From: a virus
Virus record (IMG/VR): IMGVR_UViG_3300050028_000013
Coordinates: 1 to 28,141 of that record
Reading direction: 5' to 3' (one strand)
Length of the DNA stretch: 28,141 nucleotides
The position numbers and the translations under genes are program-made. The notes beneath the pieces are model-generated. The model did not search any database. It was not told where the DNA came from and worked only from the letters and a program-made list of their open reading frames with translations. This document shows, piece after piece, positions 21,557-28,141 of this stretch (positions within the stretch are counted from its first letter, which is position 1; each line of letters begins with the position of its first letter).

Positions 21557-22911
21557 TGGGCGATATTCAGACCTTTCTTCAAAGCTTGACGGCGGGCGTG
21601 GGAACTGCATCCAACACCCCAACGGGAACCCACGCAGCAAGCGTAATCGAAGACTCACAGCAACGGCAACGTGACGTACAGGCGAAAAATCTAACCATGT
21701 TGCAAGACTCGGCCAAGAATCAGCAGTTGATAGCCGCGCACTTTACTGACCCCACAACCGGCAAAGCGTATCCGCAGTATCAGACTCAGCACGATGAGGC
21801 GATGAATCGGTTCGGTGGATTGGCCGGCCAGATTTACGAGAGCCAGCATCCAAACCCCGAAAGTATGTCGTTTGAACATAAAATGGGAATCCGCGCTCTC
21901 AGCAAGATGCACTTGACGAACGACCTGAACAGCCGGATTGACAAGTGGAAGAAGCATGAGGCGCAATTCAAAGACAATCTCGCTGCGGGTGGTCAATTGC
22001 CTTATGAATGGACTCCAGAGAGAGACGCAGAGGCCGCGAAATTGAGAGACGCTCAAACATTAGAGAAGCAACTCTCGGCGGATGCGATTGCTCTTGAGGG
22101 CGCCAAAAAAGCCAATAAACCTCCGAAAGGACTCAAGGCAATTGAGGCTGGAGGAATCCCGGTAGCTGTGCAGGACCAGGATACGGGAAAACAATACCTT
22201 CCATCACAACTCGGAAGGGATGGCGATGCGCCTCCCGAAGCCAAGCAAATGTGGCAAACTATTCAGGATGCAAAAGAGCAGAAACGAAAAGATGAGCAGC
22301 GAAAAGAAGATGAGATTGCACAACGTCAGGCGCGGACTATTGCCGCAGGTTTTGAGCGCATGGGGCAAACTCAACAATTCCAAGAACTCATGACGCAGTA
22401 CCGATCCGATCTGGAAACCTACCGGACATTGAACACCCAGGCCGACCAGACCGAGGAGACGATGGCTGCGCTTAAGGCTCAATACTCGCAGCCGGGTAAA
22501 AAATCTGTGGCTGATAACGAACTGCAAAACTTCTACACTACCGTGGTGCAAAAAGGTGGGCGAAAAACTGCCGCTGAATTGATGTTGACGTTGAAGATTG
22601 GCAGTTTGGGGATGAACATTGAGCAGATGGCGACTAAGGCTGCGAAGGGAGAACTTCCCCCAGAGTTGCGAAAAATGCTACTTGAAGGTATGGACGCGGT
22701 CGCCAAAGAGCAGAGGGAAGTAGCTGACCATGTCAAGCCGGAGTTGCCGAAGATTAGCACACCATCCGGCCAGATTCACCAAAAGCTACTGAAGACAAAG
22801 CAGCAGGGTGGCGGCGGAAGTTCCAAGATGAAGGTTAAACTCTCAGACGGAAGAGTGGGAACAATAGATGCAGGCGACTTTGATCCGAGCACGATGACGA
22901 AGGTGCAATAA
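21556..22911 (+). CDS. Internal virion (ejection) protein candidate, 451 residues
   Basis: ATG 21556 overlaps the previous TAA (TAATG). The protein is long, soluble and helical, rich in Gln, Lys, Glu and Ala. Residues about 226-312 form a strong coiled coil (IQDAKEQKRKDEQRKEDEIA, FQELMTQYRSDLETYRTLNT). It ends in a Gly-rich linker and a small beta hairpin (KMKVKLSDGRVGTIDAGDFD). A signal or membrane segment is absent. Together with the neighbours it fits a protein packed inside the head and ejected with the DNA. No lysozyme or transglycosylase motif is seen. Confidence 0.65.
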   Translation: MGDIQTFLQSLTAGVGTASNTPTGTHAASVIEDSQQRQRDVQAKNLTMLQDSAKNQQLIAAHFTDPTTGKAYPQYQTQHDEAMNRFGGLAGQIYESQHPNPESMSFEHKMGIRALSKMHLTNDLNSRIDKWKKHEAQFKDNLAAGGQLPYEWTPERDAEAAKLRDAQTLEKQLSADAIALEGAKKANKPPKGLKAIEAGGIPVAVQDQDTGKQYLPSQLGRDGDAPPEAKQMWQTIQDAKEQKRKDEQRKEDEIAQRQARTIAAGFERMGQTQQFQELMTQYRSDLETYRTLNTQADQTEETMAALKAQYSQPGKKSVADNELQNFYTTVVQKGGRKTAAELMLTLKIGSLGMNIEQMATKAAKGELPPELRKMLLEGMDAVAKEQREVADHVKPELPKISTPSGQIHQKLLKTKQQGGGGSSKMKVKLSDGRVGTIDAGDFDPSTMTKVQ

Positions 22912-25085
22912 TGCCTACTCCTCCAAAAAGTTTCGTTCCCGACGCTCCTTCTAGTTTTGTTGAGGACACACCATCGTCTAGCGATCCAAGCGGTCGAACC
23001 CCCACAGGAGAACCCGCGCCGGGAGATGAGCGCAATGGGGCGCAAAGGTGGATTGACAATCTCACCAACCCAAACCCTCGCGCCGAGGAGTGGCATAATC
23101 CAATAAAGAACACGGTTGACGATTTCGTGCGACACGTTGGAAGCACATTCCTTCCGCTCATCTCTCATCCCATAGACTCTGCGGTTGGCATAGCGAAGAG
23201 CGCGGGGCAAGCCATGGCCGATAATTACGGAAACGAAGCGGGAGCTATGGGACAACTTTTAGTCAAACCTCTTGTAGAACAGGCTATCACTGAATCAGCG
23301 GAAAAAGGTAAGGCGCGGGCGGCTCTCAACCTTGCGGGTACTGGTTTGGGTATGTGGGCCACCGGGGAGGCGTCCGGGGCAGTAGGTGAGGCTGCAAAGC
23401 CTGTCATTGGCAAGGTGACGCGGGGGTTACTGGAAAAGGTTGCGAAGGCGAAAGATGCTGCTGTACGTGGAGCTACCGGAACTGGTCCTCATGTGATGAG
23501 AGAGCTTGTTAAGGAGACTCAGAAAAATAAAGACTTGGTGGCAAAAAAGACTGGAGAAATATCTACCGAAGATCAAACAAAAGCCGCAGGAACTAAAAAC
23601 CAAGATGAGGTTGCGTCCAAGACTCACAAGGATTCCGTCGCTGCCGCACGCGATAAGGCTAAGGCCGATCACGAAGCAGCACAGAAAGAGTATTTCCGCA
23701 AACATGCAGAGCATAAAGCGGAGACGGAGAGAACGGAAGCCGAGAATAAGCGTCTAACTCAGGAGCATGAGAAAGCAGTAGAAAAACACGGACAGACGCA
23801 ATCATCTCTCAACGAGAACGAGCGTTCGGCAAAGGTTGAACTCGGTAAAGTGGAGGAACGAGTCCACGACGAGGCCGACAACCTGTACAAGGAATTGAAG
23901 CCTAAACTTCAAGACGAAGACGTTGACCCGGAAATCGCAGACCGTATAGCGACACACGGAATAGACAACATGAGTGCCGCTGAGTCGAAGCCCCCTTTGT
24001 TGGAAAAATTCGAGAAGGCATTGAAAAACTCCTCTCCCACCTATGGGGTATACGACGAATTCCGCTCGAAAATCGGGAACGCGATGAGGAAGGGTGGTCT
24101 TTCTGGAACCACTTACCATATCTACGAAATGATGCTGGAGGGCGACCCAGAGAACGGTATTCCTGGCATCGTTGATGAAATGGACAAGATCGCCAAAAAG
24201 GAAGGTCTTTCCGAAGAAGCGGCTGCGGCGCGGTCTGCATGGAGAGATTGGGCGCAAGCGTTCCGCGACCGTTCATCCCCCCTGCATAATATTCTCGCAG
24301 ACCCAGAATCTCATGGGATGCTTGGTGCGATGCGTGGCCAGCAAAGTTATCTTGCACGTCTCCGTGCGTTTGGGGAAGATGGATCTAAACTCGCTGACCA
24401 GATTGAAAAAGACCTCAACACGGCGCAAGGGTCCAAGGCAAAATTTACTCCGTATGGAACAATAGAAGTTCCAAAACCGAAGCCTCCTGTATTAGGGAGA
24501 ACAGAACCTTTTTCTGAGAGAGAGACGCAGTATAAAGCTCCTCAAACGAAACCCGCCCCCACTCCATCCCATCCTGTTCTAACGTCTGGTAGCGCGGAAG
24601 AGAGAGCGCGTAACGCAGTTGGGAAGCCTACTGACATTGGTACTGAGGATATTCGTCAAGCGAAGCGTGAATCCATGCTGTCTAAATCTGAAACCCTTAG
24701 TGGTCCAGCCAGCAAATTCATCAGCAATATGGCGGCATTTGGAGTGATCGAAGAGGCAATGCGTGGGGGAATACCCGCCGCCGCTAGAATAGTCGGAGCG
24801 CGTGTAATTTACGGGCTTGGACGCCACGCATTAGCAACTCTTCTCAGAAATGAATCGGTGTTAAAGCTAATCACAGAGCCAACCGCTTATGACATAGCGC
24901 ACATCCCAGAGAATATGCGTGGTCCCTTGAAGGAGATTACCGAGGAAGCTCAAAAGCAGGGAATCAAAGTAGACCCGAAAGTTCTTTCTCTTATTGGTGC
25001 TTCCGCCGCCACCCCTCGCGGTCCAAAATCTCAAGAACTCCAGAAGACAGCCGATGAATACCGCCAAAACTCTACTCAGCAGTGA
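22911..25085 (+). CDS. Large internal virion (ejection) protein candidate, 724 residues
   Basis: ATG 22911 overlaps the previous TAA (TAATG). The N-terminus is Pro/Ser-rich (PTPPKSFVPDAPSSFVEDTP). Residues about 120-185 are Ala/Gly-rich and moderately hydrophobic (ALNLAGTGLGMWATGEASGA). Residues about 195-330 are a long charged coiled coil (DKAKADHEAAQKEYFRKHAE, ETERTEAENKRLTQEHEKAV). The C-terminal part has a hydrophobic helix (MAAFGVIEEAMRGGIPAAAR, IVGARVIYGLGRHALATLL). This long helical layout fits an ejected protein that could span the envelope during DNA entry. No lytic motif is visible. The 3' end overlaps the Cas4-like gene by 32 bases. Confidence 0.65.
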   Translation: MPTPPKSFVPDAPSSFVEDTPSSSDPSGRTPTGEPAPGDERNGAQRWIDNLTNPNPRAEEWHNPIKNTVDDFVRHVGSTFLPLISHPIDSAVGIAKSAGQAMADNYGNEAGAMGQLLVKPLVEQAITESAEKGKARAALNLAGTGLGMWATGEASGAVGEAAKPVIGKVTRGLLEKVAKAKDAAVRGATGTGPHVMRELVKETQKNKDLVAKKTGEISTEDQTKAAGTKNQDEVASKTHKDSVAAARDKAKADHEAAQKEYFRKHAEHKAETERTEAENKRLTQEHEKAVEKHGQTQSSLNENERSAKVELGKVEERVHDEADNLYKELKPKLQDEDVDPEIADRIATHGIDNMSAAESKPPLLEKFEKALKNSSPTYGVYDEFRSKIGNAMRKGGLSGTTYHIYEMMLEGDPENGIPGIVDEMDKIAKKEGLSEEAAAARSAWRDWAQAFRDRSSPLHNILADPESHGMLGAMRGQQSYLARLRAFGEDGSKLADQIEKDLNTAQGSKAKFTPYGTIEVPKPKPPVLGRTEPFSERETQYKAPQTKPAPTPSHPVLTSGSAEERARNAVGKPTDIGTEDIRQAKRESMLSKSETLSGPASKFISNMAAFGVIEEAMRGGIPAAARIVGARVIYGLGRHALATLLRNESVLKLITEPTAYDIAHIPENMRGPLKEITEEAQKQGIKVDPKVLSLIGASAATPRGPKSQELQKTADEYRQNSTQQ

Positions 25086-25956
25086 CCTTTGCGAACGCCG
25101 CGCCTGGTACTCTTTGCGATGGGCTGCTCCGTTCCTGGCTCCCAAGGAAATTCTCTACCTCGCCGTCGAACACGGACTATGTACCACAGGAGACGCAGGG
25201 GAATCGGCAGAGTCTCACGCGATGGACCTGTGCGTGGACCCCGGAGTTGACACATCGGAAGAAGACTTGCTCGGCCTCGCGCAGCATATCGCCAGTCTCG
25301 CCAACTTTCTGGCATGGCTACTCCGCGGCTCACAGACTCCGTACAAGCGTCCTGAGACTATCTCCCTTCCCGATGGAACCCCGTGGACCTCTGGAGCCTT
25401 CCTGAACGGTTCTGAGACACATCTTCGCCGGGTTGTGCTGGTGGACCGATGGGATTCATGGGCGCAACTGGCTATGGAGAGGTCGTGGGATGTGGCCGGG
25501 GAGTGTTCCGTCTATGGAGTGGGAATAGACTGCGTTGTTGTCGAACTTGGTTCCCTGCGAAAAGGTCGCTGGTCAAACCCGTTCACCCGCGCTTACCGGC
25601 ACCCGGTGGCGAAGACCTTGAGATTCAAAAAACGTGATGGTGACGACTTTGGTTCCACTTGGATCAAGGTTGAGCGGGAACACGACAATGCCTCACGCGA
25701 GGACTGGCTTGACGCTATGGGAGACGATGGGGTGTTGGCTGAGTCAATTCATGTCCTGAGCATGGAAGCTCCACAGCGGGGAAGTGCGATTATTGCACTA
25801 GCTCAATCGAAGTTGGAAAGAATCTGGGCGGCGGGGGAACCGCCCGAAGAGAACCTATCCATGTGCTACGACCGTATCCATCCTTGCCCGTTTAGGGCGT
25901 GTTGTCCGAGAGGATTGGAGCCGTCATCGGAGACTGGTTTCGTCCCTTTTCCATGA
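25054..25956 (+). CDS. Cas4/RecB-like PD-(D/E)XK nuclease candidate with Fe-S cysteines
   Basis: I start at ATG 25054, not at the upstream in-frame start at 24994, which lies inside the ejection-protein gene. The 300-residue protein begins TLLSSDLCERRAWYS, the form of the Cas4/AddB N-terminal region with its first cluster Cys (C13). Next come GESAESHAMDL (a G-x5-H motif) and VYGVGIDCVVVELG, where the Asp is a likely metal ligand. The C-terminus has C271, then HPCPFRACC (C278, C283/C284), matching the three C-terminal cluster Cys. The E-x-K catalytic pair expected after the Asp is not clear, so the nuclease may be divergent or inactive. It ends tail-to-tail with a minus-strand gene, overlapping by 65 bases. 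Confidence 0.6.
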   Translation: MNTAKTLLSSDLCERRAWYSLRWAAPFLAPKEILYLAVEHGLCTTGDAGESAESHAMDLCVDPGVDTSEEDLLGLAQHIASLANFLAWLLRGSQTPYKRPETISLPDGTPWTSGAFLNGSETHLRRVVLVDRWDSWAQLAMERSWDVAGECSVYGVGIDCVVVELGSLRKGRWSNPFTRAYRHPVAKTLRFKKRDGDDFGSTWIKVEREHDNASREDWLDAMGDDGVLAESIHVLSMEAPQRGSAIIALAQSKLERIWAAGEPPEENLSMCYDRIHPCPFRACCPRGLEPSSETGFVPFP

Positions 25957-26152
25957 AACATTCCAGTACCCCATGCTTATTGAGTGTCGCTACTAAACCC
26001 ACCACAGCGTCTCCGGGGGTCGATCCGTCTCCTTCGTAAAACTTTCCTATGACGGTGGCCTTTGCAAACCACGTGCTTCCCAGAATCCCAGACGGGTTTT
26101 TATATCGTCTAGGTGTCACTTCTGCCAATGTTTCTGCCCAATCTCCAATCAT
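25892..26152 (-). CDS. Minus-strand protein, 86 residues, unknown
   Basis: On the minus strand the ATG (26150-26152) follows GGAGGAAGTT, an excellent ribosome binding site, which is the main evidence. The stop TAA is at 25892-25894, inside the 3' end of the plus-strand nuclease gene. The product is a small soluble alpha/beta-like protein (LAEVTPRRYKNPSGILGS, STPGDAVVGLVATLNKHG). No family is recognised. It is the second gene of a two-gene minus-strand unit, its ribosome binding site touching the stop of the upstream partner. Confidence 0.65.
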   Translation of the reverse strand: MIGDWAETLAEVTPRRYKNPSGILGSTWFAKATVIGKFYEGDGSTPGDAVVGLVATLNKHGVLECFMEKGRNQSPMTAPILSDNTP

Positions 26153-26161
26153 AACTTCCTC

Positions 26162-26629
26162 CTACATCATCGTCCCTGTGAGTTCATTGGGATTGCGGGA
26201 TGCATGGGCGCGGGAAACCATATCGTTCGGGTCACCGTATCCCTGCACGCCGCGCTGTGCTGGAGCGGGATCGACAGACACGCCTTGAATTGACGGCATG
26301 GATGTCATCTGGAGAACAGGAGCCATTGGCTGACGGTTTTCCAGTTGAGCGATGAGTCCGATTCGGTACTGAACTTCCTGCTCGATTCCCTGCAACTCGG
26401 CTTGAGCGGCCTGAAACTTGCTTTGGGCTAGCAGGTACTCGGCGTGTGATTGGGTGAGGCGCTGACGGCCGGCAGTTCGTTGGCCGACCAGTTCGACAAC
26501 CTGAGATTGAAGTGCAACGACTGCGGGTGATGTCACAGGCGGTAGAACCGGGAGTGGCGCGGGTGTGGCAGCAACAGCCTCTTGCGGGGCCAAAGGTGGG
26601 GCGTTTGGTACTGTTTTACGTCTCGGCAT
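26162..26629 (-). CDS. Minus-strand protein with Pro-rich start and coiled coil, 155 residues
   Basis: The minus-strand ATG is at 26627-26629, with no strong ribosome binding site. The N-terminal 40 residues are Pro/Ala-rich (PLAPQEAVAATPAPLPVLPP). Residues about 40-95 form a probable coiled coil (LQSQVVELVGQRTAGRQRLT, FQAAQAELQGIEQEVQYRIG). The end is disordered and polar. No family is recognised. The stop TAG touches the GGAGGA site of the 86-residue gene, so the two are one translational unit. Why a two-gene unit faces the other way within late genes is open: a later insertion, or a regulator or chaperone of the spike, are possible. Confidence 0.65.
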   Translation of the reverse strand: MPRRKTVPNAPPLAPQEAVAATPAPLPVLPPVTSPAVVALQSQVVELVGQRTAGRQRLTQSHAEYLLAQSKFQAAQAELQGIEQEVQYRIGLIAQLENRQPMAPVLQMTSMPSIQGVSVDPAPAQRGVQGYGDPNDMVSRAHASRNPNELTGTMM

Positions 26630-26675
26630 GAAAATATCATACTCTCATGTCACCAAAAAGCGGTAGACTATCTGC
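26630..26675. promoter_or_regulatory. Divergent intergenic region before the spike gene
   Basis: The 46 bases separate the minus-strand unit from the spike gene and must hold the control signals of both unless the spike is read from further upstream. On the minus strand TATGAT could be a -10 box for the 155-residue gene; TAGACT (26664-26669) is a weak -10 candidate for the spike. No convincing -35 box or Shine-Dalgarno site precedes ATG 26676. Confidence 0.3.
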
Positions 26676-28141
26676 ATGAAGAACCTGTTTGTGTTGATCG
26701 TCTTAGCGGTATCTCTTCCGGCCTCGGCTCAACTATCGACGGTGAATGGCTGGTGTGAACAAGGGGCGCAATCGGCTGTTGTGTCGGGTATGAACTCGAC
26801 AAACAAGTTGCAGGGGATCATTCCCGGATGCACGGTGACGCCATATCTGACAGGCACTACCACGCTGGCTACCTACTATTTATCTCTCACGGGAAGCCCA
26901 CAGACGGGACCATTTACCGCCGATACGAATACAGGTCAATATCTCTTCTATGCGGCAAACGGAATCTGTTTGGATGTTTATCGGAGTAGCGGAACAACTG
27001 ATACAGGTGTGACCCCTAACACAGGCGGAGGCGTCTCACAGATCGTACCCGGCACAAACGTTACCATCTCGTCCACGGGTCCTAGTGGTACAGGGATTGT
27101 GACGATCAACTCCACGCCAAGCGGTACTTCCCCGCTCACCACGAAGGGTGATCTGTACGGCTACGGCACAACGAATGCACGCATTCCTGTTGGAACAGAC
27201 GGATACGTGTTGACAGCGGATTCAACCCAGGCGGTAGGGCTGAAATGGGCGGCGGGTGGTGGCTCGATGACCTACCCCGCCGCAAACACCATAGGTGTGT
27301 CGAACTCAGGTGCAACAGCATGGCGTTCGCCGCTTTATAGCGACATCACCGCGCTCTTTGGCTCTGGTTCCTGCTCCGGCTATCTCAAGAGCGATGGAAC
27401 GTGCTCTACACCCTCTGGCGGCGTCTCCAGCATCAACGGCGTGCCGGGCGCATTCACATTCTCTGGCTCGGGCGTGAGTTGCTCTACTACGACCTGCACA
27501 TTCACTGGATCTGGTTCCGGCATTGGCAGCATTGCGTGGGCAATCCCTTCCTGGCTCACGGCCTCGCCTCCAACCATCAGCGCCAGCGGAACTCAGACAT
27601 TCACCCCTACGACCGGACAGACCTCGCATCAGGTCATCGGCACTTGTGGGACGGGTACCAGTTTTGTGCCGTGCTCGCTGGTAGCAGCAGACTTGCCCAC
27701 AATTCCCTCCACTCAGGTTTCTGGTCTGGGCACCTTTGCTACTCAGAACTACGCTACTCCGCCGGCAATTGGAGGAACGACTCCAGCGGCGGGAACATTC
27801 ACAACTCTCTCCGCCAAGAACCTGTCCAGCATCGGCCCGCGCTACGACGTGACGCAATATGGGGCCGTGGGCAACGGCTCAACAGACGACACGGCGGCGA
27901 TCCAGGCGGCCTTCAATGCCTGCTGGAATAATGGCTCAGGAGCTTACGGCGGAATTGTGCAGTTTCCCGGCAACAAGAGTTATGCAATATCTTCAACGAT
28001 TAACGCGTGGGATGGTTGCAGGATAGATGGATCTGGCGGGAGTAAATCTGGTGGATGGCAATCCGCTGCGCTGAGCTGGATTGGGGCTGACGCGCACACC
28101 GCCTATAGCATCACCGGATTTACCGTCGGGTCAAACACTTC
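26676..28141 (+). CDS. Tail spike with Sec-like signal peptide and pectate-lyase-type domain (truncated at window edge)
   Basis: From ATG 26676 one frame stays open to the window edge (488 codons, no stop), so the gene is cut. Residues 1-18 are MKNLFVLIVLAVSLPASA: one Lys, a hydrophobic core and an A-S-A cleavage site before Q19, a textbook Sec signal peptide. Residues about 150-192 hold the fibre motif PLTTKGDLYGYGTTNARIPV, then GYVLTADSTQAVGLKWA. From about residue 390 comes YDVTQYGAVGNGSTDDTAAI, then GGIVQFPGNKSYAISSTI, the start of a Pectate_lyase_3 right-handed beta helix, as in polysaccharide-cutting spikes. The visible part contains 11 Cys, unusual for a cytosolic tail protein but normal for an exported one. 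It is divergent from the minus-strand unit and lacks a clear Shine-Dalgarno site. Confidence 0.85.
   Translation, partial: MKNLFVLIVLAVSLPASAQLSTVNGWCEQGAQSAVVSGMNSTNKLQGIIPGCTVTPYLTGTTTLATYYLSLTGSPQTGPFTADTNTGQYLFYAANGICLDVYRSSGTTDTGVTPNTGGGVSQIVPGTNVTISSTGPSGTGIVTINSTPSGTSPLTTKGDLYGYGTTNARIPVGTDGYVLTADSTQAVGLKWAAGGGSMTYPAANTIGVSNSGATAWRSPLYSDITALFGSGSCSGYLKSDGTCSTPSGGVSSINGVPGAFTFSGSGVSCSTTTCTFTGSGSGIGSIAWAIPSWLTASPPTISASGTQTFTPTTGQTSHQVIGTCGTGTSFVPCSLVAADLPTIPSTQVSGLGTFATQNYATPPAIGGTTPAAGTFTTLSAKNLSSIGPRYDVTQYGAVGNGSTDDTAAIQAAFNACWNNGSGAYGGIVQFPGNKSYAISSTINAWDGCRIDGSGGSKSGGWQSAALSWIGADAHTAYSITGFTVGSNT

Noticed and set aside
24994-25053. Longer N-terminus for the Cas4-like protein
   Set aside because: The extra 20 residues (Pro-rich, then basic) lie inside the upstream gene, and the conserved-looking family start begins only after ATG 25054.
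27306-27857. Minus-strand frame of 183 codons opposite the spike
   Set aside because: It is antisense to the spike gene, which has a signal peptide and a known domain. The translation is Arg/Cys/Ala-rich and low in protein character, with no ribosome binding site.
27401-27931. Plus-strand frame of 176 codons inside the spike
   Set aside because: Same reason: shadow frame of the spike, rich in His, Trp and Arg, no start signal.
1-28141. CRISPR array, insertion sequence, rRNA or integrase
   Set aside because: No array of spaced direct repeats, no transposase or integrase-type motif, no rRNA sequence was found in any frame or strand that I could read.

Overview
The window is a stretch of a tailed bacteriophage genome (Caudoviricetes), or a prophage, most likely with a short-tailed (podovirus-like) virion. 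It carries a terminase, portal, probable scaffold, major capsid protein, short-tail proteins, a set of probable internal ejection proteins and a tail spike. I see no tail sheath, tail tube/tape-measure pair or membrane-spanning tape measure. The host cannot be read from the sequence. The style of the fibre and spike repeats recalls phages assembled from soil and water bacteria, and a Sec-type signal peptide on the spike would suit a Gram-negative host; both points are inference.

Layout. Positions 1-1130 hold a regulatory left part: a short tandem repeat, a promoter flanked by a 12-bp inverted repeat, a zinc-ribbon reading frame that looks frameshifted, a small helical protein, a tRNA-like remnant, a second promoter with a palindrome on its -10, an excisionase/AlpA-like DNA-binding protein and an intact tRNA-Lys(CUU). 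Positions 1166-3709 are a packed run of small genes linked by ATGA, GTGA and TGATG stop/start overlaps, with two zinc-binding-type proteins and a Cro/C1-type HTH protein, ending in a possible small terminase. Positions 3712-9216 carry the large terminase, an unknown protein, an HNH endonuclease and the portal. Positions 9226-13622 form the capsid block (unknown small protein, terminator, Lys-rich peptide, Pro/Gln-rich protein, scaffold-like protein, major capsid protein, two beta-rich decoration-like proteins, second terminator). Positions 13693-20520 carry connector and tail proteins including a 998-residue nozzle-like protein and a fibre-like protein. Positions 20552-25085 carry four Ala/Gln/Lys-rich proteins, probably ejected internal proteins. 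Then follow a Cas4-like PD-(D/E)XK/Fe-S candidate, two genes on the minus strand, and, divergent from them, a tail spike gene that runs off the right edge.

How it works together. The left genes probably control expression and decide when the late genes run. Small and large terminase with the HNH protein would cut and package DNA through the portal into a shell built on the scaffold. The 13.7-20.5 kb proteins close the head and form the tail, the 20.5-25.1 kb proteins are probably carried inside the head and delivered with the DNA, and the spike would bind and cut surface polysaccharide. Almost everything runs on the plus strand; only the two genes at 25.9-26.6 kb run the other way.

Most notable points: (1) a tail-spike/pectate-lyase-type protein with a clear N-terminal Sec-like signal peptide and many cysteines; (2) the HNH protein and the portal share the first 14 residues in exact register, suggesting insertion of the HNH gene at the portal start; (3) a zinc-ribbon gene whose stop would fall exactly on a TAATG junction if one base were restored; (4) a perfect 16-bp inverted repeat inside the tail nozzle gene; (5) a Cas4-like protein with four plausible cluster cysteines but no clear E-x-K; (6) two strong terminators inside the capsid block with no room for a promoter behind them.
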